Positions 54,700-64,000 of a stretch of DNA of 64,000 nt are shown piece after piece. This DNA is from Peltaster fructicola. Its lineage: Eukaryota > Ascomycota > Dothideomycetes. The position numbers and the translations under genes are program-made. How positions within the stretch are numbered: position 1 is the first letter of the stretch; every line of letters begins with the position of its first letter. Location: NCBI GenBank assembly GCA_001592805.2, contig CP051141.1:1798001-1862000 (forward strand), in the 5' to 3' direction. The notes beneath the pieces are model-generated. The model did no database searches. It worked only from the letters and a program-made list of their open reading frames with translations, and was not told the DNA's origin.

Positions 54700-55250
54700 G
54701 ACTTAGCCACCTTCGTTCCAAGGGCGACATCCTTCTGTTTGCTGTGTATACGACAGCAGTCTCGCTGCTCTAGAGCTTGGCTCTCGGCTCAAGCAATTCG
54801 ATGGTAAGTAGTATTCTTGCTAGCAGCTGTTCTCTCGTGACCAGCTTGAGCATGACCCCTTCGAGATGTTGCACAACCTACGGGTCCTCTCGATTCCAGT
54901 CTTTCACTTGCGTGGATCAGTGCCTGATGCTGTGGTAGCATCATTCGTGGTCACTGCCAACATTCACAACAATGTTTCTCCTGGCAGGTCGCAATCGCAG
55001 GAGCAGACGAAGAAGCTGTCCGCACACGAACATGCCAGAATCGAGCGCGTTACGGAGTATCACCGCATGCTCACGACAGCGTGCAATCATCATACATTGC
55101 GGCGATTCTTGCTGGTGTTTATGCTGAGCGAAAGGCTGGCCTGAAGCTGGGTCTGACAACTTTTGCAGGATCTTTCTCCGTCGTGGGAGCACTGTACACC
55201 GTCGATTACAGTGAGGTGTTGTTGTTGTTGTTGAAGACTTCATCCTGACG
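54700..55250 (+). other. Unresolved coding-like fragments, possible remnant of a regulator
   Basis: On the plus strand a frame reads SKGDILLFAVYTTAVSLL, then after a consensus GTAAGTAG donor (near 54803) another reads LEHDPFEMLHNLRVLSIPVF. Further on, VAIAGADEEAVRTRT is followed by SSYIAAILAGVYAERKAGLK and LGLTTFAGSFSVVGALYTVD. The first two pieces loosely recall the middle homology region of fungal Zn2Cys6 regulators; the third looks like a membrane or hydrophobic helix. No complete model could be built. A GTT/GTG run at 55214-55233 follows. Confidence 0.22.
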
Positions 55251-55778
55251 GTCCTTGGTCACCAGTCACCCTCAGGACACATATGTGGTTGTATGTACAC
55301 AGCAGCCTGCCGTACCTGGCGCGGTCGCCGTCAGAGCTGCGGGTACTACCTCGTGCTGGAGTGAAGCCAACTGCTAATAGCATTGTAGAAGTACCAGGCA
55401 GGTCGTCATTCGATACGACACGATCGAGATCAAGTTGCGCTCATAATTTGATGCTCAGCTTGGTGTCTCGTGTCGTACAGCACTGCAAGGAGGCCTCATA
55501 CTCTGCATGGCGCACAGCTTCGATCAGCGTGCTTGTGTACTTCAGAGGACAGCGGTGAGCTGCCTAGGAGTCGACGGTCACCCGTACAAACAGCCTTGCG
55601 TTCGGATTGTAATGACGATGTGGTTGTTGCTGTGGATACTCTGCACCACTTTGCATGACGTCAGGGTCGCACTTTCTGTCTTGTCTCGTGCTCGAAGCAT
55701 TTTCACAACCTGCCATTGAACACTTACCTGTCATCATACGAACGAAGCAATAATCCAAATCGAAGCTCATAGCAATCA
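55251..55778. other. Intergenic, nothing recognised
   Basis: 528 bp of non-coding sequence leading to the small charged gene. No motif found. Confidence 0.45.
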
Positions 55779-56277
55779 TGTCAAGTAACGTAGGAACAGC
55801 AAGCACATACGAGGCCGGTGACCAGGTATTGCTACAAGCTCCGCACATGCCACCTTCACACAGCTGACAAGCAATTAGCGCACCAAGTCCGACCAGGAGA
55901 TCAATGCCGAGAACGAGAGCAAGAAGTTCAACGAGGGCAAGGAGAACTCTCACAAGGCAAACGACCCAAGTCCGTATCTCAGATCAAGCTGCAGGAGGGT
56001 TACTGACCATTATTTGCAGAGGATGAGCGATCGATAGCGAACAGACTCGCCCGTGAGGAGAAGCGTGGTGAAGGCGAGGATACCCTCGAAGTCCAGCAGC
56101 TCAAGGAGGACCCAACCTTGCCAGTATGTCAACTTGTACCAACCTCCAGCGGCAGCTAACTTTTGACAGGCACGAGCACACGGCAACGAGCCAAGCAAGG
56201 GAGCTAAGATCGACAAGGAGATCCAGGAGGAAGAAGAGGAGATCCTCAAGAAGAAAGGAGCTTTTGGACCAAAGTAA
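55779..56277 (+). CDS. Small hydrophilic charged protein, function unknown
   Basis: Four exons (55779..55826, 55879..55969, 56020..56123, 56170..56277) with introns of 52, 50 and 46 bp give 116 aa. The protein starts MSSNVGTASTYEAGDQ and continues KSDQEINAENESKKFNEGKE and DERSIANRLAREEKRGEGED, ending KIDKEIQEEEEEILKKKGAF-GPK. It is almost wholly Glu, Lys, Asp, Asn and Arg, without hydrophobic core, signal or membrane segment. It is likely disordered or a single long helix. That profile is shared by stress-linked fungal hydrophilins, but I recognise no specific family. Every junction keeps the frame and three of the four exons are about 100 nt, so the gene model is better supported than its function. 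The second intron uses a weaker GTCCGT donor. Confidence 0.72.
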
Positions 56278-56452
56278 GCGACAGCGAGGTGCATAACCAG
56301 ACGATATAACGCGTTGCACGAGTTCAAAAATACTTAGCCACATATGAGCACAAACCAAGCATACAAAGGCAATTGAGAGACTACTCTTCACGATGACGAC
56401 GGTCTTGAAGAAGCGATGACAGAATATCATTACACATATGACATCCATACTG

Positions 56453-59400
56453 CTACGTCGGCGACTTGCGGACGACTCCCAACGCCAGAAGCTTTTCCCA
56501 GATATGATCCTTCTGGAGGGTCTTGTTCTTACGAAAGATTAGGCCATCTATTTCGTCCACCTTCTTGCAGCTATGGGCAAGCAACATTTCGTATACTCGT
56601 CTTCGCAGTTTCGTGTCTTCGTCAAGTCGTAAGAGATGTCTAGCATCTTCTTCAGGGTCCTGAGGCCTCATACCATACTGCACTGCTTGCGTCTGCTCGT
56701 AGACAGCATCATCGTCTTGCTCGTCGATCGGGAGGCACTGTATGAGATCTGTCGTAGTCTTGTGCATAGCTGAGGTCATGCTTGTGTAGAATCCTTGGCT
56801 GATAGGGTTATCTCGGAGGTCTATCGTTGACAAAGCTGGAAGATGCACCAACACGGCGGCATTCTTTCGCAAGCGGCAGAGTCGGTTGCCAGCTAGTTGG
56901 AGTTTTTGCAAAGCATTCATATGCAGCAGCGGTCGGAGATCTTTGATATTGTTGGAGTTGAGATTTAATGTCCTTAGATTGGACATCGACAGGCCGAAGC
57001 TTTCAGGTAATTGTGAGAGACCGACTGCTGACAGCTCCAGGTGCCGTAAGCTCAGGCACGCTGGAGTGATATGAAGCTGTGGCAGGACATTGCCAGAGAG
57101 ATTAACTGTGTGTGCTTCCATTGCCTTGCCAAACACATCAACACAGACACCTTCTGCCAGTCGTTGTCTGCGCATGGACAATACTTGGAGCCTGGCTAGG
57201 TTTTCCAGACCTTCAATGACAGATAAGCTGTTGTCATCGACATCGAGAATCTCAAGATTGGGCGTCCCGGACACATCCAGACGTTCGAGACCGCAGTTGC
57301 GAAGGACCAGCCGTTTGAGGCTCGGTAGATTGAGCTGGTCCAACGCACCGTCTTGTAATTCGTTATCGCTGAGCTTCAGCGTCTCCAGGCTGGTCAGATG
57401 CTCCAAGCCATGGATGCTGCGGACCTTGTTCGAGCATAGGTCGAGCTCGGTCAAACTCTGGAAGTCGCCTTCAACCCAGTCCAAACGAATGATATCATTC
57501 CTTCGACAGCGCAGCTTCAGCAGACCTGAGTTGCTCAATGCATTGATGTCTTCGATGTGATTTTCGTCCGCTTTGAGCTCTCTCAAGTGTATACAACCCT
57601 GAAGCGCTGCAAGATCCTCGAGACCGTTCCTGGTTATGTCGACGTACTGCAGGTTTGGCAGGTGTGAGAATTGAGTCAGGCTTGAGAGGGCATTGGCTCT
57701 TGCTGCTAGTTTGCGTACACTCCTGGGAACACCCTCAAGATGTGTAAGCTTGTTAGCTGAGACGTTCAGTGCACGAATCCCGTTGCAGTATGTGTCCAGC
57801 CCATGTAGAGTGGTCAGTGACTGGTCCCGTAAATCCAGCTGTTGCAACTCCTCCCAGTACGGCTCGTCTGGGTGACGATCGGTCAGAGCTTTTGTCAACT
57901 CTTTCGTTGCTAACGCGAAACGGTCTCTCCTCTCGGCTTCAGCATATCGAGCGAAGCGTTTTACCATGGCGGCCTCTGATGGTCTCTCAGCGTCATCGTC
58001 GTGAACAGTAAAGTCTGGCAGGTCGCTGAGCATCATTGTCGACATGTGTCTCAGAGGTGATGACGCCAGATCAACCACATGGCCAACGCGTTCGAGAGGT
58101 ATGACTGGTTTGGAAACACTCAGAGAGACTGATATCATCCTGTCGCCAGGCAATGGCGCCACAAAAGAGACTTCCGACTGCTCAATCATGCTATGATTGT
58201 CCCATGGTCGAGGCAAGACGGGGATTGTCTGTTCGTCGTATAGTGCAGGCTTTCGTGCCACCGATTGCGGTTGTGCCGAGCTAGTATGTTGAGAGTGTAC
58301 AGATAGCTTTTCATCCTCTTCGTCTCGACATCGGCTGAGGTAATCAACGTCAGGCGCTGAGGTCGTGGTGCCATGAGTAGCTCTCTGTGCGACGACAAAC
58401 TCTTGTTCGGCTTTGATAGCAGCTTCTGCATCATCAAAGACTCTGTTGACGCGTTCTGCTGTGGTCAAGGTTGATCCAGAATGCATGAGAGTACTCTTAG
58501 CAGAGGACTGCTCAACAGAGGATTGAAGTGGTGCATCATATTGAGGCCGCAGGACAGTGTCAGAGATGGAAAGCTGTCGTTCGGGCGAGCGCGAGCCGTG
58601 GAAAGATGCCGGTCGTGTGCTTAGAGGCAGTCCACCTATAGCTGGCAGAGGTAGCAGCTGATCAGGACGTCCACTCGTGTCAAGCATACGGGCTGGGGAG
58701 CTGATTCTTCTCTTCTCTGAATTCTCGTCAACGACGAGATCAGAGATCTCTCTGAACGGATCGTCCTCGCTCGTGATGTGACTTTCATGTACGTTGAGAT
58801 AACCGTTATCCGGTTTGTGCTCGGCAGTGCGTGTTCGTACCCATTGTTGCTTGTCCTTGTCGAATGTCATACCGCCGACCTCACTGCCGATGAGATGAGC
58901 GACTGCACTCGGAGCAAGCGTACCAACGTTGTCGGTTCTTCGTGTGTTCTCATTCGAAGACTGTGCTGACCGCTGAGAACTAGGTCGAGAATCTGTGCCG
59001 TCCTGCTTTCGTTGTTGATACTCAGCAGATGGACCAGTAATCCGGATCTGCGCATGCTGATCATAGACAACTTCGCTGCTTTGCTCGCCAATATCCTGTT
59101 GCAGGGGTCCTGAGTCAACGAGGAACACATCTTGCTCTTCGATAACATCAGGTTCTTGCCACCGTCTAAGTTGACTTGCCACTCGGTTCATACTGACTGC
59201 CGACCGCTGCAGACGTTGCTGCTCAGGCTCTCGCCAGCCACTCCGGGGTCTATCTTCCCAACTAGGCTCACGGCTCACTCGCATATGGTGTGCTGTTTGT
59301 GCGGGCCCCTTGGGCATGAGTAAGCTCTCGTCAGGTCCTGTATCTTCCTGCTCTGCTTCTTCGACACTGGCAAGCAGCGACTTCGTTTTGGCTGCTCTAG

Positions 59401-61537
59401 CGCGAATGTACTCCATGACGCACTCTGCTTCACGGAAAAAGTCTGCTGTAGTGACTGATGGCTTCCTCATGCCATCTGAATCCCTGTCGTCTGCCTTGTG
59501 AACTTTCAGCGTGTACTTGGCGAGCTCTCCAGCAACCACTTCTGCCCGTTCTCGAATAGTCGCAGGATCAGAATCGGTCAAACTTTGCTCAATCTGCTCT
59601 AGAACCACTTCGACGATACTAGGATCTTCGTGGTCAAGAAAATCGTCAGCTGCTTCTCGGATTGTTGCGTCCATAGCGTCAATGGCATGTTCCGGCGGGT
59701 TCAAGGAGTCTTCGGTACATGTAGAAGTTGCTTGATGTGCTCTGGTGTTGCTTGCATCAACTACTTGTTGCATGATGTTCGCCTTTGGAGCATGTGCCAT
59801 ACTAGCAAGTTCTGAAGCATGCAAGGTCCGACGTCGTTTGGGCGTAGAGTTTTTCAGTGGTGAGGCTGGAGGACGCTTGTTCTCAGACTGTACCTTTGGC
59901 AAAGTTCCTTGATCGATGTGATCATTGCCCGAACCACGAGGTCGTTTGCTCAAGACCTGCGAGGTCTGCGAGCTTGTCCTGAGCTTCGTAGAATCTTGCC
60001 TGAATGTGTGAGGGATCTTGCTTCCGGGAACCTGCACATCAGATGCTGGAGATGAGCCCAAGGATGTTCCTGCTGCGATAGTGTCGAATGGTGTGCCGTT
60101 GAGCTTGCCGCTCCCGAACGAGACATGACGATGCACGTGAGCTGGGGTGGTATCTCTAGTGATGGCCTGAGTGCTACGAGCAGCATGTACCACTTCATCG
60201 TCAAGCTCGGTCATGCGATGCAGAAGACGATTGCTGGTGAACGTATCGTGTGCTGCAAAAAGCTTGAGAGGCGTACTAGGCGCTTCGCGCTTCGACATAA
60301 CGGCGGTAGTGCTAGAGCCTGCAGCTGTCAATGGAGGAGTAGACACTGGTGGAAGTATCTCATCTGATTCTGGGTTCACACTGACGGCTGATGGTTCCAT
60401 GCTCAATGGACGGTGACGGAAAGAGCCAATGACTGAGTATCCTCCACGCTGTACTTGGACAAATCGACCGAGAGGTTCGGGAGTACCTGTAGGTAGATTC
60501 TCTGATAGTGACAAATCCTGAGGGATGTGTATCTGGGACTTGCTTTCGGGTCCATCTGTGAAGACAGATTCTTCTGCTTGATAAATGTCATCTCGGGTAT
60601 CCTTGGGCTTGTCCAGCTCTCTAGCTTCTGTGCCAGCCTCATGAATCTTCCCATGTCTTTTGATCTCTTCCAAAGCCTCAGAGTCAATCGCAGCGTAGTC
60701 TATCTTGCCACTCAAAGTGGTATGCTTCGAAATGAAAACAGGCGAGAAGTCCTCCTGCTCCAGCTCAGTCAGCACACCTGTTGTTCGGTTGGCGCCTTGT
60801 TCATAGATTGTAGAATTGCCCAGCTCAGCGTTGTGGGAGACTTCGAGATCCGGCGCACTAACTTCAAGATCGAATGGATTACTGCGGGTGCTCGAGCTGC
60901 GAGTGACAATATCGATGGCCGAAGCTTTGTTCTTTGCCTGGCTTGGAAGCTCAGATCTTGGCGAGGATCGTGACTTGGAAGCAGACAACTCGTCGCGTTG
61001 GTCCTGTAGCGACTTCATTGGCCAAGGTGGAGGGCTCGACGGCATTGTAGCATCTGTCCTTGGTATCCAGCCCAAACTCTTGTCGGTGTCATGTCTACTG
61101 CTGGCCTGTCGACTGCCATTTGCTGCGAAGATATTGTCGAGTCCACTGGGCCCAAACAGATCCGTTTGGTCACCATAGGCTACCTTGCCGTGTAGTAACC
61201 TCTTGCGCCATTCAAGCGACGCTGTCTTTTTCGCCGGAGATGCCGACTTCGATCGAAGTTGTACTGTGCCCTGTGGATCGTCGCTAGCTGGTGCTTCTGT
61301 ACGTCTCACGCTCGAGTTTTCGTTGTGGTGTAACAGTGCCAACGGGCTGCGCGTCTTCTTCATGGTGTGTATGGAGTTGCCGCTTAAGCTTCGACGTTGC
61401 GAGCGTGTTGACTTTTGGAGCAGCGAGCTCGCATCATGGGTAACAGAGGTGGGTCTTGTATGTTGCGTTGATGGCCTTGTATTCCAAGTTGAAGTGCCAT
61501 CTAGGCCATCAAGCCATGGCGCGTTGTTGGTAGACAT
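56453..61537 (-). CDS. CDC11: Septation initiation scaffold Cdc11/Nud1 (SEPK-like), LRR protein
   Basis: An intronless frame of 1694 aa. The first 1200 residues are Ser/Thr/Asp/Glu-rich and disordered, with many SP/TP sites expected for CDK or Polo control. From about 1218 to 1560 runs a set of leucine-rich repeats of the SDS22 type: LQQLDLRDQSLTTLHGLD, LRELKADENHIEDINALS, LTELDLCSNKVRSIHGLEHL, LETLKLSDNELQDGALDQLN and LRTLNLNSNNIKDLRPLLHM. An LRR cap and a charged C-terminal segment ending LALGVVRKSPT follow. This layout is that of Nud1 (yeast), Cdc11 (fission yeast) and SEPK (Aspergillus nidulans), the spindle-pole-body scaffold that recruits the Spg1/Cdc7/Sid2 kinase cascade to trigger septation. 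It is divergent from an unknown gene, 380 bp away. Confidence 0.9.
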   Translation of the reverse strand: MSTNNAPWLDGLDGTSTWNTRPSTQHTRPTSVTHDASSLLQKSTRSQRRSLSGNSIHTMKKTRSPLALLHHNENSSVRRTEAPASDDPQGTVQLRSKSASPAKKTASLEWRKRLLHGKVAYGDQTDLFGPSGLDNIFAANGSRQASSRHDTDKSLGWIPRTDATMPSSPPPWPMKSLQDQRDELSASKSRSSPRSELPSQAKNKASAIDIVTRSSSTRSNPFDLEVSAPDLEVSHNAELGNSTIYEQGANRTTGVLTELEQEDFSPVFISKHTTLSGKIDYAAIDSEALEEIKRHGKIHEAGTEARELDKPKDTRDDIYQAEESVFTDGPESKSQIHIPQDLSLSENLPTGTPEPLGRFVQVQRGGYSVIGSFRHRPLSMEPSAVSVNPESDEILPPVSTPPLTAAGSSTTAVMSKREAPSTPLKLFAAHDTFTSNRLLHRMTELDDEVVHAARSTQAITRDTTPAHVHRHVSFGSGKLNGTPFDTIAAGTSLGSSPASDVQVPGSKIPHTFRQDSTKLRTSSQTSQVLSKRPRGSGNDHIDQGTLPKVQSENKRPPASPLKNSTPKRRRTLHASELASMAHAPKANIMQQVVDASNTRAHQATSTCTEDSLNPPEHAIDAMDATIREAADDFLDHEDPSIVEVVLEQIEQSLTDSDPATIRERAEVVAGELAKYTLKVHKADDRDSDGMRKPSVTTADFFREAECVMEYIRARAAKTKSLLASVEEAEQEDTGPDESLLMPKGPAQTAHHMRVSREPSWEDRPRSGWREPEQQRLQRSAVSMNRVASQLRRWQEPDVIEEQDVFLVDSGPLQQDIGEQSSEVVYDQHAQIRITGPSAEYQQRKQDGTDSRPSSQRSAQSSNENTRRTDNVGTLAPSAVAHLIGSEVGGMTFDKDKQQWVRTRTAEHKPDNGYLNVHESHITSEDDPFREISDLVVDENSEKRRISSPARMLDTSGRPDQLLPLPAIGGLPLSTRPASFHGSRSPERQLSISDTVLRPQYDAPLQSSVEQSSAKSTLMHSGSTLTTAERVNRVFDDAEAAIKAEQEFVVAQRATHGTTTSAPDVDYLSRCRDEEDEKLSVHSQHTSSAQPQSVARKPALYDEQTIPVLPRPWDNHSMIEQSEVSFVAPLPGDRMISVSLSVSKPVIPLERVGHVVDLASSPLRHMSTMMLSDLPDFTVHDDDAERPSEAAMVKRFARYAEAERRDRFALATKELTKALTDRHPDEPYWEELQQLDLRDQSLTTLHGLDTYCNGIRALNVSANKLTHLEGVPRSVRKLAARANALSSLTQFSHLPNLQYVDITRNGLEDLAALQGCIHLRELKADENHIEDINALSNSGLLKLRCRRNDIIRLDWVEGDFQSLTELDLCSNKVRSIHGLEHLTSLETLKLSDNELQDGALDQLNLPSLKRLVLRNCGLERLDVSGTPNLEILDVDDNSLSVIEGLENLARLQVLSMRRQRLAEGVCVDVFGKAMEAHTVNLSGNVLPQLHITPACLSLRHLELSAVGLSQLPESFGLSMSNLRTLNLNSNNIKDLRPLLHMNALQKLQLAGNRLCRLRKNAAVLVHLPALSTIDLRDNPISQGFYTSMTSAMHKTTTDLIQCLPIDEQDDDAVYEQTQAVQYGMRPQDPEEDARHLLRLDEDTKLRRRVYEMLLAHSCKKVDEIDGLIFRKNKTLQKDHIWEKLLALGVVRKSPT

Positions 61538-61917
61538 GCCGATAGGACGCTGGTGTGAAGAGCAAGTCTCGAGGTATTCTTGTCGGCAGTCACTCAGGTC
61601 AATGCATTACGAAGAATAGAGGGGAATCAAAAGATGGCTTTGGAGAAGCTGTACGCTGATCAAGGCGCGTACCACTGTAGCTAGCGAATTCATGGTTTGC
61701 TATGGTCGCGCCACGCCACTCCTGGGTTTCCATAGCAACGCCACATTTTAGGCAGCATGACGCGACACTTGACTACACGACATGTCTGAGTGGAAGAACA
61801 GAGCAGTACGTGACGACAGCACGACAAACCAGCTTCGCTGCGAAGCATGACCTTTACACTCGATGTTCAAACGCTTGTCCTGTACTTCAGAGCTCGAGCA
61901 TATACTGCTCGTCTCGA
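61538..61917. promoter_or_regulatory. Divergent promoter region of CDC11 and the 643-aa gene
   Basis: 380 bp between start codons. The right part is also open in the frame of the plus-strand gene back to 61702, so part of it might be coding if the earlier ATG is used. No named site seen. Confidence 0.35.
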
Positions 61918-63849
61918 ATGACTGATTTGCCACTGGATCTGATTGACAAGGATAATAAGGCGATGGCTATGGACCTGAAGCGAATGGGAGTCTACTCACT
62001 CGTGCCATCGAAATACCAGTCTACTGATCAATTTCGAAACCTCGGTGGTGCCCTCGTCTCGCCTCCCCATCAAACGGTGCTGGTGCCAGGGAGAGAGGAC
62101 GGCTTGACAGACTTCGCCCGTGCTGCTAAGCGACGCAAGATATTGGCACTCGCCGACGATGTACTGCATGGAAGGACGCTCTTCATAAGCTCTGCAGCTA
62201 GAGAGCCACACGCCTTAAGGGCTCTTGTACAGCTGCGTCTGAAAGAGCGACATAAGAAGTGGCGGACCTGCAGCAAGAGCGCATCAACTTGGCAAGACCT
62301 TGATAACACTTGGGATGTCCTTCGCAAAGTCTGCGCACATAGGCACCGTCAGGGCCGATCGGCAACACTTGAACGATCACCTGGAGCACACAAAAGTGTT
62401 GGCATGAACAGGAATGCTGCAAACAGAGAAGAAAGTGTTGATGGAGACGCCAAGGTCATCGATGAGACTGTGCTCGTAGATGAGATGGATTGTGCCAGAT
62501 CGGAGACGGTCGACCATGAATACAAGCTTGCACACGGCACGACACATGCACGTCAACCACACAAGTCAAGATCGAGGCAAGCAGCGCGAAACTCGAGACC
62601 AGGAGCACAAAACCAGAAGCGTCGCGCAGTCAAGAGCAGGATCCAACAACATACACTGACCAAGACTTATCGAGAATCGCGAGTGAGCAGCCAAACGAGC
62701 ACAAATGCTAAGGACGAAGAGGCTGTTGAGGATCATCCCTCACTCTCACTACACGTCGGGGCTATCAAAGAGGCTGGCAGGCCTCCAGTACAGGCACAAC
62801 CGGGTCAGGTGCAGAGCAGAAAGTCTGAAAGCTCGCCATTTGTGTTCCACAGGCGCAAATCTAGGGCAGGCGGACCATCGGGCGTCGTTGTGCTGTTGGA
62901 GCATTCAACAGCACTTGGAATGGCAACAATAGGTGGTGCTGCAGAGACAGTCGCCGCGGGAAATGCAAACCCTGAATCAGAAGCACGTGCGAGTCTGGTC
63001 ACTGAGCATTTGAACAAGCTGCTACCTGTCAGTCCAGCATCAGGAAAGACATCATCCTCCGTCACGAAAGCTCTTCGACAAGCACTCCGCCGTTCTGGTG
63101 CTGACATCAGTTTTGTCGATGATGTACCACAACCGCCTCTTGTTACACAACAAGTCGTGCTCGGTGCTGGAAGTCCGCATTGCGAGGAAGCATCAGATGT
63201 TCCACGTCGAGAGTCACTTGCATGGCGTGGGACTCAAGCTCTCATAGCGGAGGCGCATGAAGCACTGTTTGATCCTTTTATCGACCAGTCCGTTCTGCCA
63301 CTACAGCCTGACGAAGCTAGACCTGCCCATGATGTTGGCATGCTTGCAGATGATGGCTCAGGCCATTCTGCAGCACCTATGGCTGCGCCGGAGACACAAG
63401 ATATCCTAGATGGTTGGAGTCCATGGTCCGCTGACAAGACGCAACAACGAAAAGCTCTCAACCGAGCAAGCATGGGTAGCATGGCTTCTCCAACTGTAGA
63501 TCCCATGGATGTCCTCAAGTCCCATCGTCGGACGAGTTCGACCAGACGAACGAAGGATGTGCGGAGCAGTCTTTGCTTCTCTCTGGATGCCGAGTACTTG
63601 GTCGATCAAACCGATAATGTGCCACACAGCCGATGGACAGCGGTGAATCAGACGGATGCCGAAACAAACCGGCATGAGATCGACTTGTTCAAGAAGCCAA
63701 ACATGACCACTTCCCGAGAGCTGTCAGGCTCTCAAGCGGCACAAGTTCACTCCATCGATGCTACCAGAGCAGAGCTTGACATGGACCAGTGTATCACAGA
63801 CATTGCTCTCGATTTTTTTGGCTCAAGCACTCCGACTACTCGGACGTAA
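61918..63849 (+). CDS. Hypothetical protein, function unknown
   Basis: An intronless frame. The ATG at 61918 gives 643 aa starting MTDLPLDLIDKDNKAMAMDL; an earlier in-frame ATG at 61702 would add 72 residues whose Cys/His/Thr-rich composition looks like untranslated leader. Residues 1-150 look folded and conserved in style: RMGVYSLVPSKYQSTDQF, then GLTDFARAAKRRKILALADD and LRALVQLRLKERHKKWRTCS. The rest is disordered, with a basic stretch (SRQAARNSRPGAQNQKRRAV) that could be a nuclear signal, and Ser/Pro/Asp-rich parts to the end. I do not recognise a family. The 3' end lies 151 bp before the window edge. Confidence 0.7.
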   Translation: MTDLPLDLIDKDNKAMAMDLKRMGVYSLVPSKYQSTDQFRNLGGALVSPPHQTVLVPGREDGLTDFARAAKRRKILALADDVLHGRTLFISSAAREPHALRALVQLRLKERHKKWRTCSKSASTWQDLDNTWDVLRKVCAHRHRQGRSATLERSPGAHKSVGMNRNAANREESVDGDAKVIDETVLVDEMDCARSETVDHEYKLAHGTTHARQPHKSRSRQAARNSRPGAQNQKRRAVKSRIQQHTLTKTYRESRVSSQTSTNAKDEEAVEDHPSLSLHVGAIKEAGRPPVQAQPGQVQSRKSESSPFVFHRRKSRAGGPSGVVVLLEHSTALGMATIGGAAETVAAGNANPESEARASLVTEHLNKLLPVSPASGKTSSSVTKALRQALRRSGADISFVDDVPQPPLVTQQVVLGAGSPHCEEASDVPRRESLAWRGTQALIAEAHEALFDPFIDQSVLPLQPDEARPAHDVGMLADDGSGHSAAPMAAPETQDILDGWSPWSADKTQQRKALNRASMGSMASPTVDPMDVLKSHRRTSSTRRTKDVRSSLCFSLDAEYLVDQTDNVPHSRWTAVNQTDAETNRHEIDLFKKPNMTTSRELSGSQAAQVHSIDATRAELDMDQCITDIALDFFGSSTPTTRT

Positions 63850-64000
63850 GACGAAATAGAGCAGGATGTGAATTGGGTCGCGGACCCATTGATTGAAAAT
63901 ATCTTGTCCACCTCAATGTGACCTAATGTACATCGATCGATGCTTTGTCGCTGCTCCTGCAGACCAAATTCGCTTTGTGGGTATCTCGCTCAGTGCAAAT

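Noticed and set aside
1-64000. tRNA genes, 5S rRNA, CRISPR-like arrays, transposons or virus-like elements
   Set aside because: Reading both strands I saw no tRNA B-box with a partner A-box, no regularly spaced repeats, no terminal repeats and no transposase, integrase, capsid or polymerase frames. Diverged remnants cannot be ruled out by eye.

Overview
The window is nuclear DNA of a filamentous ascomycete (Pezizomycotina; the gene set and architecture would suit a Dothideomycete, but that rank is inference). The signs are a HET-domain gene, a vacuolar YVC1-type channel, a fungal MOR2/PAG1 morphogenesis protein, a microsomal P450 and its reductase, very long intronless ORFs beside genes cut by 42-52 bp GT-AG introns, and no operons. 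I see no rRNA, tRNA, CRISPR array, plasmid feature or recognisable transposon or virus-like element.

Layout. 0-9.1 kb: a 3'-truncated HET gene (-) lies head to head with a small DASH/DAM1 subunit DAD3 (+), which converges on the very long TAO3/PAG1 gene (-). 10-12 kb: a two-RRM RNA-binding protein (-) with a spliced leader. 12.1-15.6 kb: no confident gene, with coding-like fragments at 14-15 kb. 15.6-22 kb: a disordered nuclear-type protein, NADPH-cytochrome P450 reductase and the DNA polymerase delta subunit Pol32 (all -). 22.2-27.3 kb: tubulin cofactor D (+), NDUFS4 of complex I (-) and ATP synthase subunit f (+), the last two sharing a 186 bp promoter. 28-36 kb: a 1301-aa disordered protein, an FMN-binding oxidase-like protein with a (TC)28 repeat in its leader, and a 344-aa conserved unknown (all +). 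36.2-38 kb: a cytochrome P450 (-). 39.3-43 kb: secreted PhoD phosphatase and a GNAT acetyltransferase (+). 43.2-47.6 kb: proteasome RPN1 (-) divergent from RIO2 kinase (+). 48-50.8 kb: the 12-exon vacuolar TRP channel YVC1 (+). 51.6-52.9 kb: a C2H2 zinc-finger factor (+). 53.4-55.3 kb: unresolved coding-like fragments. 55.8-56.3 kb: a small charged protein (+). 56.5-63.8 kb: the septation scaffold Cdc11/Nud1 (-) divergent from an unknown 643-aa protein (+).

Most genes are housekeeping and work in separate pathways. Several touch cytoskeleton and division (DAD3, TAO3, cofactor D, Cdc11). The reductase and the P450 are natural redox partners. NDUFS4 and subunit f both serve oxidative phosphorylation. 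The most useful results are exon models rebuilt by eye: a 12-exon YVC1 with a 264-nt in-frame open intron, two 15-nt microexons, two GC-AG introns, a NAGNAG acceptor whose first AG would give an immediate stop, and several small genes easily missed by annotation. I found no convincing new multi-gene system.
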